Source: VRUE01 sp963774555 (GTDB lineage: Bacteria; Actinomycetota; Thermoleophilia; Solirubrobacterales; 70-9). Taken from it: a DNA stretch of 64,000 nucleotides. The notes below the pieces were generated by a model that worked only from the letters and a program-made list of their open reading frames with translations, ran no database searches and had not been told where the DNA came from. This document shows positions 1-10,524 of the stretch, piece after piece (positions within the stretch are counted from its first letter, which is position 1; each line of letters opens with the position of its first letter). The position numbers and the translations under genes are program-made. The stretch spans positions 1,364,001 through 1,428,000 of the forward strand of contig CAVZFL010000001.1 of the NCBI GenBank assembly GCA_963774555.1. Reading direction: 5' to 3'.

Positions 1-210
1 GTTCGCCGTCCTGCAGGGACTCGGTGGCCTTGAGCGCGTGGGTGGATTCGGCGCTGCCCGGCAGGTAGGAGGTGGCCTCGTTGCTTTCGGCGTCTTCGAA
101 CTTGGCCGGCAGGTTGGCCGGGCCGGCGGCGATGAAGATGACGACGAACCAGACCGCGAAGACGATCCACTTGGCGCGGCGGCCGGCGGCGAAGGTGAGC
201 AGGGAGTGCC

Positions 211-214
<4 letters not shown>
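1..214 (-). CDS. MMPL family transporter, N-terminal part (cut by window edge)
   Basis: Reading the minus strand from a GTG at 214 gives an open frame of about 71 residues running off the window. It begins MRHSLLTFAAGRRAKWIVFA, continues as one hydrophobic helix, then has a soluble stretch containing SYLPGSAESTHALKATE. A short basic N-terminus, one membrane helix and the LPGSAEST-type motif are typical of the start of MMPL/RND exporters, which move lipids or drugs across the inner membrane using the proton gradient. The GTG overlaps the TGA of the upstream YyaL-like gene (GTGA), so the two are probably co-transcribed. Only the first tenth of the protein is visible, so the substrate cannot be guessed. 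Confidence 0.72.
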
Positions 215-2190
<1,976 letters not shown>

Positions 2191-2320
2191 GGGCTCACAC
2201 TACCCACGGGCCCATCGATGCCAACTATCGATTAGTGCCGAAGCTGAAATTTGGACCTATTCTCAGCCCCGACGCTTGGACGTCGATCCGCTCGGCCGCC
2301 GGAAGGTCTAACTTCGATGG

Positions 2321-3724
2321 GTGGCAAACGCGGAGCTTCCAATCCAAAGCGATCCGGTGATCGAGTCGGTGCTGGCCAAGCTCGACCCCGAGGATCGAAA
2401 GATCGTTGACGCGGCGCTTGCCCAGGCCGAGAAGACCGAGGCCCAGCTCCGCTACATCGCCGATCACGACTCGCTCACCGGCCTGCTCGATCGTCGCCGT
2501 TTCCGCTCCGAGCTCGACCAGTACGTCTCCTTCACGGCTCGCTACGGCGGCCAGGGCGCGGTGATGATCATCGACATCGACGGGCTCAAGGCGGTCAACG
2601 ACAGCATGGGCCACCACGCCGGCGACGTGCTGATCCGCCGCATCGCCGGGATCATGCGCGAACGGGTGCGGACCACCGACATCGTCGCCCGCCTCTCCGG
2701 CGACGAGTTCGCGGTGCTGATGCCGCAGACCGACACCGCCGGGGCGCTGCAGCTGGGCGAGGACCTGCGCGCCCAGGTTGCCGAGGGCGCAGCGGCCGCC
2801 GACGACACGCCCGGGGCGACGATCAGCGTCGGCATCACCATGTTCGGCGGCGAGCGCGAGGTCGGTGCCGAGGCGGTGCTTGTCGCCGCCGACCAGGCGA
2901 TGTACCGGGCGAAGGAGGAGGGGCGCAACCAGATTGCCCTCTTCCAGGACCCGGGCGAGCCGCAGCGCCAGCAGAAGCGGCGCCAGACGACCAGCGCCCG
3001 CATCCGGGAAGCGCTCACCCACGACCGCCTCAGCCTCCACAGCCAGCCGATCCGCAGCCTCGCCTCGGGCGGGATCGAGCGCTACGAGCTGCTGCTGCGG
3101 ATGACCGGCGACGACGGCGAGCTGCTGCCCGCCGCCTCCTTCATCGAGGCGGCGGAGCGCTCCGGCATGGTCCAGGAGCTCGACCGCTGGGTCGTCGCCC
3201 AGGCCCTCGAGCTGCTCGCCGAGCGCGAGCGCTCCGGCGAGCCCATCTCGCTGCACGTCAACCTCTCCGGTGCTTCGGTCTCCGACCTCTCGGTGCTCGA
3301 ATTCATCGAGCGCCGGCTCGACGAGGGCGACGCCGACCCCGCCCGCTGCACCTTCGAGCTGACCGAGACCGCGCACGTGCACGACTACGAAGCGGCCAGC
3401 GGCTTCGCCGACCGGCTGACCGAGTTCGGCTGTCAGGTCGCGATCGACGACTACGGCGCCGGCTTCGGGCCCTTCCACTACCTGAAGAGCATTCCCTTCG
3501 ACCTGATCAAGATCGACGGCTCCTTCGTCCGCGACATGCCCAACAGCGACGCCGACCAGCTCACCGTGCAGGCGATCGTCCAGATCGCCCGCGGCCTTGG
3601 CAAGACGACGATCGCCGAGTACGTCCAAGACGACGTCACCGCGGACATGCTGCGCGAATACGGCGTCGACATGGCCCAGGGCTACCACCTCGGCCGCCCC
3701 GTGGCGCTGGCCGAGGCGCTCTAA
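2321..3724 (+). CDS. diguanylate cyclase/phosphodiesterase (GGDEF-EAL)
   Basis: 467 residues from a GTG start; no membrane segment is visible, so it is probably cytosolic. Residues about 48-210 form a GGDEF domain with SGDEF as the active-site loop and RTTD five residues before it, matching the product-inhibition (I-site) RxxD. Residues about 225-467 form an EAL domain: YELLLRM at the EAL position, HVNLSG, FELTET, AIDDYGAGFG and LIKIDGSFV are all present, so most metal- and substrate-binding positions look intact. It may therefore make and/or break cyclic di-GMP; which activity dominates cannot be read from sequence. It ends tail-to-tail with the aminotransferase, their stop codons overlapping by 3 bases (3721-3724). 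Confidence 0.9.
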   Translation: MANAELPIQSDPVIESVLAKLDPEDRKIVDAALAQAEKTEAQLRYIADHDSLTGLLDRRRFRSELDQYVSFTARYGGQGAVMIIDIDGLKAVNDSMGHHAGDVLIRRIAGIMRERVRTTDIVARLSGDEFAVLMPQTDTAGALQLGEDLRAQVAEGAAAADDTPGATISVGITMFGGEREVGAEAVLVAADQAMYRAKEEGRNQIALFQDPGEPQRQQKRRQTTSARIREALTHDRLSLHSQPIRSLASGGIERYELLLRMTGDDGELLPAASFIEAAERSGMVQELDRWVVAQALELLAERERSGEPISLHVNLSGASVSDLSVLEFIERRLDEGDADPARCTFELTETAHVHDYEAASGFADRLTEFGCQVAIDDYGAGFGPFHYLKSIPFDLIKIDGSFVRDMPNSDADQLTVQAIVQIARGLGKTTIAEYVQDDVTADMLREYGVDMAQGYHLGRPVALAEAL

Positions 3725-5085
3725 GCCGAGGTCACGTCGCGGGCGAAGGACTCGAAGGCGTCGAGGTAGCGCTGCAGATCCTCGTCTGAGTGGGCGACGG
3801 AGAGGGTCCACTCCTCCTCGACGCCCGGGGTCATGAAGATGCCGTGGTTCATGTGGTAGAGCCAGGCCAGGGTCGAGAGCTCTTCGTCGACCTCGGAGAG
3901 GTAGTCGCGGTACTCGAACATCCGGGTCGGCGAGAAGACGACGCAGCCCTTGGCGCCCATGCCCTCGGTGTAGGCGGGGAGGTCGTAGCCGTCGACGATC
4001 TGCTGGCAGCCGTCGAGCAGGCGGCGGTTGGTCGCCTCGAAATGCTCGTAGACGTCGTCGGTCAACACTTCGGTCAGCGTCGCCTTCGCCGCCGCCATCA
4101 CCAGAGGGTTGCCGTTGAAGGTGCCGTACTGCTTGACCGTGCCGTCGGCGACGATCGCCGCCAGCTCCTCGCTCATCCCGATCGCTCCGCCCGGGTAGCC
4201 GCCGCAGCTGGCCTTGGCCAGGGTGATCATGTCCGGCAGCACGCCGAAGCGGGCCGTGACGCCGCCGGCCGAGATCGTCGCCCCCGTCTTGACCTCGTCG
4301 AAGATCAGCTTGACCCCGTGCTGGGCGGTCAGCTCGCGCACCCGCTCCAGATAGCCCTCGCGCGGCGGGATGATGTTGATGTTCATCATCGCCGGCTCCA
4401 TGATCAGCCCGGCGACTTGGTCGCCGATCTTCTCCAGCACGCTGGCCAGCGCCTCGGCGTCGTTGAAGGGGACGGCGCGGGTCAGCTCGCGCATCGCGTC
4501 GGGGACGCCGCCGCCGTAGGGGACGCTGATCGGGTCGTCGCGGGCGCCGAGTGCCTCCAGCGGCGGGTAGACCGAGACCATCACCGTGTCGTGGTGGCCG
4601 TGGTAGGAGCCCTCGATCTTGAGGATCGTGTCGCGGCCGGTGGCGCCGCGAGCGAGGTGGACAGCGTCCATCGTCGCCTCGGTGCCGGAGTTGTTGAAGC
4701 GCCACTGGGGCAGGCCGAAGCGGCGCGCCAGCTCCTCGGCGACAGCGATCGAGCCGTCGGTGGGGGCGGCGAAATGGGTCCCTTCGTCGATCCGCGCCTT
4801 CACCGCCGCGCCGACGATCGGGTTGGCGTGGCCGATGCACATCACGCCGAAGCCGTTGTGGAAGTCGGTGTATTCGGTGCCGTCGACGTCCCAGACCCGG
4901 CTGCCCCGACCTCTATCTATATAGACCGGCCAGGGGTCGTTGGACTGAAAGGAGGAGGGGACGCCGTTCGGCATCACCTTGACCGCGCGCTCGTAGGTCC
5001 GCGCAGACTTGCCTGTGCGGTTTCGAAACGCCTCCTGCTGTGCCTCGGTCAGCGCGGCGACCCGCTTGCGGTCGATCTCCTTCAC
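3721..5085 (-). CDS. class III PLP-dependent aminotransferase, glutamate-1-semialdehyde aminomutase-like
   Basis: 454 residues from a GTG at 5085. Fold-type I aminotransferase features in order: a glycine-rich GFGVMCIGHANP region, FNNSGTEATMDAVHLAR for cofactor phosphate binding, GSYHGHHDT, LIFDEVKTG with the PLP-ring aspartate, and the Schiff-base lysine in TLAKASCGGYPGGA. The overall pattern resembles HemL (glutamate-1-semialdehyde 2,1-aminomutase), but many catabolic class III aminotransferases share it and no other haem gene is nearby. It follows an AMP-forming acyl-CoA synthetase by 19 bases on the same strand, so the pair may act in amino-acid or amine catabolism. I therefore do not assign hemL. 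Confidence 0.85.
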   Translation of the reverse strand: MKEIDRKRVAALTEAQQEAFRNRTGKSARTYERAVKVMPNGVPSSFQSNDPWPVYIDRGRGSRVWDVDGTEYTDFHNGFGVMCIGHANPIVGAAVKARIDEGTHFAAPTDGSIAVAEELARRFGLPQWRFNNSGTEATMDAVHLARGATGRDTILKIEGSYHGHHDTVMVSVYPPLEALGARDDPISVPYGGGVPDAMRELTRAVPFNDAEALASVLEKIGDQVAGLIMEPAMMNINIIPPREGYLERVRELTAQHGVKLIFDEVKTGATISAGGVTARFGVLPDMITLAKASCGGYPGGAIGMSEELAAIVADGTVKQYGTFNGNPLVMAAAKATLTEVLTDDVYEHFEATNRRLLDGCQQIVDGYDLPAYTEGMGAKGCVVFSPTRMFEYRDYLSEVDEELSTLAWLYHMNHGIFMTPGVEEEWTLSVAHSDEDLQRYLDAFESFARDVTSA

Positions 5086-5104
5086 TACTGAAGCGTAGAT
5101 GTCC

Positions 5105-6544
5105 CTACTCCTGCCGCAGCTCGGCCCTCTTGATCTTGCCCGTACTCGTCTTCGGTAGTTCGGTGGCGAACTCGACGATGCGGGGGGACTTGTAGGGGGC
5201 CGTCATACGCTTGCAGTGCTCCTGTAGTTCGCGGGCTAGCTCGGGGTTAGGCTCGCGCTCGCGGGGTACGACGATCGCCCGCACCACCGCGCCGCGCTCG
5301 GGGTCGGGGGCTGCGACCGCTGCCGCTTCGGCGACGGCGGGATGTGAGAGCAATGCCGACTCGACCTCGAAGGGGCCGATCCGGTAGCCGGAGGAGAGGA
5401 TGATGTCGTCGTCGCGGCCCTCGAAGTAGAGGTAGCCGTCCTCGTCTTCGCGGACCAGGTCTCCGGTCGGCCACCACTCGTCTTCGAAGCGCTCGCCGTC
5501 GAGGTAGCGGGAGAAGAAGGTGGGGGAGGAGGCGGCGCGCAGCTGCAGTTCCCCCTCGACGATTTGCGTCTCCAGTCCCGGCAGCGGCTTGCCCATCGAG
5601 CCCTGTCGGACCGGGTCCCCGGCGAGGTTGCCGCTGATGTGACCGGTCTCGGTCTGGCCGTAGCCGTCGGCCGGCTCCAGCCCCATCGCCTTACGGAAAG
5701 CGTCGATGGTGCCTGCCTCCAGCGCCTCTCCGGCCGAGACCATGCGGCGCAGGGCGGGGAGGGGGCGAAGGGTCGTGCGCTTGGCCAGCATGCGGTACTC
5801 GGTTGGCGCCTGGCAGAGCACGTTGACGCCCAGCGCCTCGGCCAGGTCGATCCGTTCGGCCGGGTCGAAGCGCCCGTCGTGGATGACGGCGGCGGCTCCG
5901 CACAGCCAGGGGGCGAGGAAGACGTTGCGCGCCGACTTGGCCCAGCCGGTCGCCGTGGTGCACCAGGCCAGCTCCCCCTTGCGCGCGCCGAACCAGTGCT
6001 CGGCCTGGGCCTGCTGACCCTGCAGGTATCGGTAGGCATGGACGACGCCCCGCGGCTCGCCGGTCGTACCCGAGGTGAAGACGATCAGCGCCGGGTCCTC
6101 GGCGTCCATCGCCTCGATCGCCGCCGGCGTCGCCTGCGGGCGGTCCTCATCGAGCACGGCAGCGACGCCATCCATCGTCATCGTCGCGACGCCGTCGGGC
6201 AGCTCAGCGAGCAGGTCCTCCTCGCCGACGCAGAGCCTGGGATCGGCGGTCGCCACCCGCACCTCGAGGTCGTGCCGCCGCAGCTGCGTGTTGCAGGGCA
6301 GTGCCACCGCCCCCATGCGCCAGCAGGCAAGCAGCGAGAGCACCCACTCGATCCGATTCCCCACCAGCATCATCACCACATCCCCGCGCCGCACTCCGCG
6401 AGCGGCAAAGGCACCAGAGAGCCCGGCAGACTGCGCGATCAGTTCGCCAAAGTGCCAGTCGCGCCGCTCGCCTGCAGCATCGACCGCAACGACCCCCAGC
6501 CGCGAGGCCGGCGAGCGTTCCATCAAATCCTCGACGAAGTTCAC
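5105..6544 (-). CDS. AMP-forming acyl-CoA synthetase (ANL superfamily)
   Basis: 479 residues from a GTG at 6544. The adenylation motifs are clear: LIVFTSGTTGEPRGVVH (ATP phosphate loop), DGYGQTETG, TGDLVREDEDGYLYFEGR and the C-terminal PKTSTGKIKRAEL with the adenylation lysine. The family activates a carboxylate to acyl-AMP and then acyl-CoA. The protein is short compared with acetyl-CoA synthetase and resembles medium-chain or benzoate-type ligases; the substrate is unknown. It is probably first in a two-gene unit with the aminotransferase. Upstream lies a short AT-rich region shared with the divergent ATPase gene. Confidence 0.88.
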   Translation of the reverse strand: MNFVEDLMERSPASRLGVVAVDAAGERRDWHFGELIAQSAGLSGAFAARGVRRGDVVMMLVGNRIEWVLSLLACWRMGAVALPCNTQLRRHDLEVRVATADPRLCVGEEDLLAELPDGVATMTMDGVAAVLDEDRPQATPAAIEAMDAEDPALIVFTSGTTGEPRGVVHAYRYLQGQQAQAEHWFGARKGELAWCTTATGWAKSARNVFLAPWLCGAAAVIHDGRFDPAERIDLAEALGVNVLCQAPTEYRMLAKRTTLRPLPALRRMVSAGEALEAGTIDAFRKAMGLEPADGYGQTETGHISGNLAGDPVRQGSMGKPLPGLETQIVEGELQLRAASSPTFFSRYLDGERFEDEWWPTGDLVREDEDGYLYFEGRDDDIILSSGYRIGPFEVESALLSHPAVAEAAAVAAPDPERGAVVRAIVVPREREPNPELARELQEHCKRMTAPYKSPRIVEFATELPKTSTGKIKRAELRQE

Positions 6545-6615
6545 GTTCCGTGGGGGAGAGTCATGGCTGGTAGGGGACTTATAGAGGTGTGAGGACGGGC
6601 AGGGTCAGATCGTTT

Positions 6616-6700
6616 TTATACTTATTAGTATAATACTTTGAGGTATAGGCAGTAGGGGCTCTATCTTGATTATACTTACTTGTATAATACCTAAAGGTAT
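6616..6700 (+). promoter_or_regulatory. twin AT-rich palindromic repeats overlapping the ATPase start
   Basis: Two 31-base copies (6616-6646 and 6670-6700) match at 26 of 31 positions and lie 54 bases apart. Each contains TATAC, 6 bases, GTATA and then ATAC, 6 bases, GTAT, so each copy is two adjoining small inverted repeats. Each also carries a perfect TATAAT (6629-6634 and 6683-6688). The last two bases of copy 2 are the AT of the ATG at 6699. The segment is strikingly AT-rich against the surrounding DNA. It looks like a promoter with tandem repressor sites and a very short or absent leader. Confidence 0.6.
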
Positions 6701-7892
6701 GAAGACCGGCGGCTCAACAAACCCCTTCAGCTTCGGCGCCCTGGCGCTCGACGAGTCATTTGCCGATCGGGAAAGCGAGCTTGCCGAGCTGACCAGCGAC
6801 ATTCGCAACGGCCAGGATCTCGTGATTTACGCTCCCCGCCGCTGCGGCAAGTCATCGCTGGTCTGGCGCGCGGCGCGCGCGCTTTCCAGCGAGCGCGTGC
6901 TGGTCGCGCAGGTCGATCTGATGACCACCCCGAGCAAGGAGGGCTTGGCGGCGGCGCTGGCGAAATCGATCTTCGAGGAAATCGCCTCGCCGCTGGAGCG
7001 GGTCCGGGAGAAAGCCCTGGCGCCGTTTCGGGGGCTTCGGGTGCAGCCGGCAATCAACGTCAACCCCGAGAGTGGCGCCTTCTCGTTTGGCTTCGGCGTC
7101 GGCCAAAAAGGGCCCGAGATAGACGCCACGCTGGAGCGTCTGCTCGAGCTGCCGGCCGAGCTGGGCAGCGCGCGCAGCCGCTCCACCGCTCTCGTCATCG
7201 ACGAGTTCCAGGAGATCGTCGCGATCGACCCCGCCCTGCCCAAGCTCCTGCGCTCGGTCTTCCAGCGGCAGCCCGAGGTCGCGCACGTGTACCTGGGCAG
7301 CAAGCAGCACGTCATGGAGCGGATCTTCAGTGATGCCAACGAGCCCTTCTGGCGCAGCGCCAAGTCGATCGAGCTGGGGATGATCCCGCCGGAGCCGTTC
7401 GCCGCCTTCATCGGCGATCGCTTTCGAAACACTGGCAAGGAGGTCGACGCAGCCGTGGTCGAAGGGATCCTCGACCGCACCGGCGGCCATCCCTACGCCA
7501 CGCAGGAGCTCTGCTACTTCCTCTGGGAGCAGAGCCCGGCTGGAGAAGCCGCCACGCCCGAGCGGTTGGAGCAGGCGCTGGCAGCTGTCCTGCGCTCCGA
7601 GCACGCCCACTTCAGCTTGCTCTGGGACGGCGCCTCAGCAGTCCAGAAGCTGCTGCTACAGGCTCTCGCCACGGAGCCCGGCCGCCCCTTCACCGGCGCC
7701 TACCGCGACCGCCACAGCCTGCCCCCCGCAACCAACGTCCAAAAAGCCCTGCGGGCCCTCTCAGAGCGCGAAGTCGTAGCCGGCGAAGCCGGTGCCTACC
7801 GCATCATCGAGCCCTTTCTAGCCGAGTGGCTTCAGCAGGGCCTGGAAGGGATCCGGCGCCCCTCTCCCGGAGGCTCAAGGGCCCACATTTGA
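6699..7892 (+). CDS. archaeal-type AAA/STAND-like ATPase with C-terminal winged helix
   Basis: 397 residues if started at the ATG at 6699; an in-frame start at 6666 would add 11 residues from inside the repeat region and is less likely. It contains a Walker A loop (YAPRRCGKSSLVWR), a Walker B strand ending in acidic residues (ALVIDEFQEIV), and a sensor-like segment HVYLGSKQHVMERIF. The C-terminal part (NVQKALRALSEREVVAGEAGAYRIIEP) fits the winged-helix tail of the archaeal ATPase family (PF01637 type). Biological role is unknown for most members. A paralogue with the same architecture lies at 21895-23025, and both have palindromic arms abutting the start codon. Confidence 0.78.
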   Translation: MKTGGSTNPFSFGALALDESFADRESELAELTSDIRNGQDLVIYAPRRCGKSSLVWRAARALSSERVLVAQVDLMTTPSKEGLAAALAKSIFEEIASPLERVREKALAPFRGLRVQPAINVNPESGAFSFGFGVGQKGPEIDATLERLLELPAELGSARSRSTALVIDEFQEIVAIDPALPKLLRSVFQRQPEVAHVYLGSKQHVMERIFSDANEPFWRSAKSIELGMIPPEPFAAFIGDRFRNTGKEVDAAVVEGILDRTGGHPYATQELCYFLWEQSPAGEAATPERLEQALAAVLRSEHAHFSLLWDGASAVQKLLLQALATEPGRPFTGAYRDRHSLPPATNVQKALRALSEREVVAGEAGAYRIIEPFLAEWLQQGLEGIRRPSPGGSRAHI

Positions 7893-7948
7893 GCCCAAGC
7901 CTCCGACCCGGCTGCGCAACGGCCTCCGGGAGAGGGGCGCCGGATCCC
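7848..7948. terminator. 27-bp perfect inverted repeat between convergent genes
   Basis: Bases 7848-7874 are the exact reverse complement of 7922-7948, separated by 47 bases. The left arm codes for the last residues of the ATPase; the right arm lies just before the acyl-CoA dehydrogenase stop at 7958. Inside the loop is a second short stem (GGCTCAA ... TTGAGCC). Placement between converging genes suggests a two-way terminator, although the stem is far longer than usual and no U-tract is seen. Confidence 0.65.
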
Positions 7949-7957
7949 TCACCACCC

Positions 7958-9169
7958 CTACCGCAGTTCGCCCGACGACTTCCCCAGCAACTGCCGAGCA
8001 ACAATCAGCAACTGAATCTGCTGCGTCCCCTCGAAGATGTCGAGGATCTTCGCGTCCCTGGCCCACTTCTCCAGCAAGTCGCTCTCGCTGTAGCCGACGC
8101 TCCCGCAGAGCTCGACGCAGCCGAGCGTCACGTCAACGCAGGTGCGCCCCGCCTTGGCCTTCGCCATCGAAGCCTGCAGCGAGTTGGGCTTGCCGTTGTC
8201 GGCCATCCAGGCCGCCTGCAGGGTCAGCAGCTGTGCCGCCTCGTAGTCGGACTCCATCTCCAGGTAGCGTGCCGCCGCGGCGCTCTGGCTGAGGGCCGGC
8301 GCGTCGTAGTCGATCTCCACCCCCGCCTCTTCGAGCCGCTTGCGCGTCTCCTCGAGCGCGGCGCGCGTCACCCCGACCGCCATCGCGGCTACCAGCGGCC
8401 GCGTGTTGTCGAAGGTCTGCATCGCCCCGCCGAAGCCCTGCTTGGTGTTCACCTCCGGGTCGCCCAGCAGCGCCTCTTTCGGCACCCGGCAGTTCTGCAG
8501 GGTGAAGTTGGCGGTGTCGGAGGCGCGGATGCCGAGCTTGTGCTCGAGCCGGTCCAGCTTCAGGCCGGGGTTGTCGCGCTCGACGATGAACGACTTGATC
8601 GCCGCCCGTCCCACCGAGCGGTCGAGCGTCGCCCAGACCACGATCAGGTCGGCGCGGTCGCCCGAGGTGACGAAGATCTTCTCGCCGTTGAGCACGTACT
8701 CGTCGCCGCTCAGGTCGGCCGTAGTACGGATCGAGGCTGAGTCAGAGCCGGCCTCGGGCTCGGTGATCGCCATCGCCGCCCACTTGCCGCCGTAGCGCTC
8801 GAGCTGCTCGTCGCTCGCCACCGAGGCGATCGCCGAGTTGCCGAGGCCCTGTCGCGGCATCGAGAGCAGCAGGCCGACGTCGCCCCAGCAGAGCTCGACG
8901 ATGCCGAGCACGGTGGAGAGGTTGGAGCCGTTGCGGTTGCCGTCGCCGTCGCCGCCCGACTCGCGGCGCACGCCGGCCGCACCGGCACCGCCGATCTCCG
9001 ATCCCTCGTTCATGCCGTCGATCAGCGAGGCGAGCATGTCGAGCTCCTTGGGGTAGGAGTGCTCGGCCTCGTCGTACTTGCGCGAGATCGGCCGGAAGAC
9101 CTCCTGGGCGACCTGGTTTGCCTGGCTTACCAGCGGCCTGAACTTCTTCGGTATCTCGAGATTGATCAT
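7958..9169 (-). CDS. acyl-CoA dehydrogenase
   Basis: 403 residues, ATG at 9169. Family motifs: AMAITEPEAGSD (FAD/substrate loop), GEKIFVTSGDRADLIVVWAT, and the C-terminal ILDIFEGTQQIQ, where the glutamate sits at the catalytic-base position of short/medium-chain acyl-CoA dehydrogenases. It oxidises an acyl-CoA to the 2-enoyl-CoA and passes electrons to ETF. A glycine/arginine-rich insertion near residues 60-82 is unusual. It is last of five genes in an apparent beta-oxidation operon and pairs with the adjacent acyl-CoA dehydrogenase (15-base gap), suggesting a heteromeric enzyme as in several mycobacterial FadE pairs. The substrate is unknown. Confidence 0.92.
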   Translation of the reverse strand: MINLEIPKKFRPLVSQANQVAQEVFRPISRKYDEAEHSYPKELDMLASLIDGMNEGSEIGGAGAAGVRRESGGDGDGNRNGSNLSTVLGIVELCWGDVGLLLSMPRQGLGNSAIASVASDEQLERYGGKWAAMAITEPEAGSDSASIRTTADLSGDEYVLNGEKIFVTSGDRADLIVVWATLDRSVGRAAIKSFIVERDNPGLKLDRLEHKLGIRASDTANFTLQNCRVPKEALLGDPEVNTKQGFGGAMQTFDNTRPLVAAMAVGVTRAALEETRKRLEEAGVEIDYDAPALSQSAAAARYLEMESDYEAAQLLTLQAAWMADNGKPNSLQASMAKAKAGRTCVDVTLGCVELCGSVGYSESDLLEKWARDAKILDIFEGTQQIQLLIVARQLLGKSSGELR

Positions 9170-9184
9170 CGTCTGCCTTTCGCT

Positions 9185-10522
9185 CTAGACGAGCAGGGCG
9201 CCCTCCATCACGCCCGCTGCGCGGAGGTCGCGGTACCAGCGCTCGACCGGGTGCTCCTTGACGAAGCCGTGGCCGCCCAGCAGCTGCACTCCTTCGGAGC
9301 CGATCTGCATCCCCTTCTGGGCGCAGAGGTGGCGGGCGAGGGCGGCCTCGCGGCTGAAGTCCTGTCCCTGGTCGGCGCGGCTGGCGGCGCGGTAGGTGGC
9401 GAGGCGCATGCCGTCGCTCTCGATGCCGATGTCGGAGACGCCGAAGGCGACCCCCTGGCGGTTGGAGATCGGTTCGCCGAAGGCGGTGCGATCGTTGACG
9501 TAGGGGATGACGTAGTCGAGCACGGCCTGGGCGGCGCCGACGGCGAGCGAGCACCAGGCGATCCGCGAGCGCTGCACGCACTCGCGGTAGGCCCCGGGCC
9601 CGCCCTCGGCCAGCAGCGCGCTCGCCGGCAGGCGGACGTCCTCGAGCAGCAGCTTGCCGGTGGCCGCGGGGCGCAGCCCCATCGCCGGCTCGGGTTCGGT
9701 CGAGAGCCCGGCGGTGCCGGACTCGATCACGAAGAGCGCCGGACCGAGGCCCTCGGCCTCGGCGGCGACGACGAAGAGCTCGCACTCTCCCGGGCGGGGG
9801 ACCAGCGACTTGACGCCGCTCAACACCCAGTCCTCGCCGTCCTTGCGTGCGTTGGTCTCCAGCTTCAGCGGGTCGAAGAGCGGCCGTGGCTCGAGCATCG
9901 CCAGCGCCGCCGCCGGCGTGTCCTCGCCGGTGAAGGCGGGCAGGTAGGTCGCCTCCTGCTCGGCCGTGCCCCAGTGGCCGATCGCGGTCGCGACCGCGCC
10001 GGGGGCCAGCGCCGCGTAGGCGATCCCCATGTCGCCGTGGGCGAGTGCCTCGCCGATCAGGACGGTCGTGACCGCCGCCTGCTCGTGCATCACCCCGTCG
10101 AGCTCCTCGGGAACGCCGAGCATGTTGATGCCAAGCTCGTTGGCCTGGGTCAGCAGCTCGGCCGGGGTGGCGCGGTCGAAGTCGGCCTGCTTGGCGACCG
10201 GCCGCAGCTTCGACTCGGCGAAGTCGCGCACCCCTTCCTGCAGCATCTGCTGCTCGTCGTCGGGGGTTATGTCGAAGAGGGCACGCGGCTTGCTGGGAGC
10301 CTGCCGCGCCGGGCGCCCGAGCTTCTGCGCAGCCTTGAAGGTGCGCCCGGCGGCCGTCGCCGAGCGGAAGCCGTTCTTGGTGCCGGTGAACAGCGCCCGC
10401 TCGACCTGCTTGCGGATACGGATGCGGTCGAGGAGGTCGGAGCCGGCGAGCCGGTTGAGCCAGCGCAGGCCGAGGCCCATGCTGCGCTCGGCCATCCCCT
10501 TCTCTTCCGTTGCGGTGGGCAT
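9185..10522 (-). CDS. acyl-CoA dehydrogenase (second subunit-like)
   Basis: 445 residues, ATG at 10522. The first about 90 residues are a basic extension; the acyl-CoA dehydrogenase fold then follows (EGVRDFAESKLRPVAKQADF, QEATYLPAFTGEDTPAAALA, EDWVLSGVKSLVPRPGE, LLGGHGFVKEHPVERWYRDL). It lacks the extended C-terminal helix seen in its neighbour and stops right after GVMEGALLV; the glutamate there aligns with the catalytic position, but the following TS/TQ-IQ motif is missing. The FAD-loop motif is also degenerate. It may be the partner subunit of the 7958-9169 protein rather than a free-standing enzyme. It is separated from the MaoC gene by only two bases. Confidence 0.88.
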   Translation of the reverse strand: MPTATEEKGMAERSMGLGLRWLNRLAGSDLLDRIRIRKQVERALFTGTKNGFRSATAAGRTFKAAQKLGRPARQAPSKPRALFDITPDDEQQMLQEGVRDFAESKLRPVAKQADFDRATPAELLTQANELGINMLGVPEELDGVMHEQAAVTTVLIGEALAHGDMGIAYAALAPGAVATAIGHWGTAEQEATYLPAFTGEDTPAAALAMLEPRPLFDPLKLETNARKDGEDWVLSGVKSLVPRPGECELFVVAAEAEGLGPALFVIESGTAGLSTEPEPAMGLRPAATGKLLLEDVRLPASALLAEGGPGAYRECVQRSRIAWCSLAVGAAQAVLDYVIPYVNDRTAFGEPISNRQGVAFGVSDIGIESDGMRLATYRAASRADQGQDFSREAALARHLCAQKGMQIGSEGVQLLGGHGFVKEHPVERWYRDLRAAGVMEGALLV

Positions 10523-10524
10523 CT

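Noticed and set aside
2225..4840. 871-codon minus-strand open frame
   Set aside because: Its parts are shadows of the aminotransferase and GGDEF-EAL genes in the wrong frame; it resembles no family and spans two well-supported genes.
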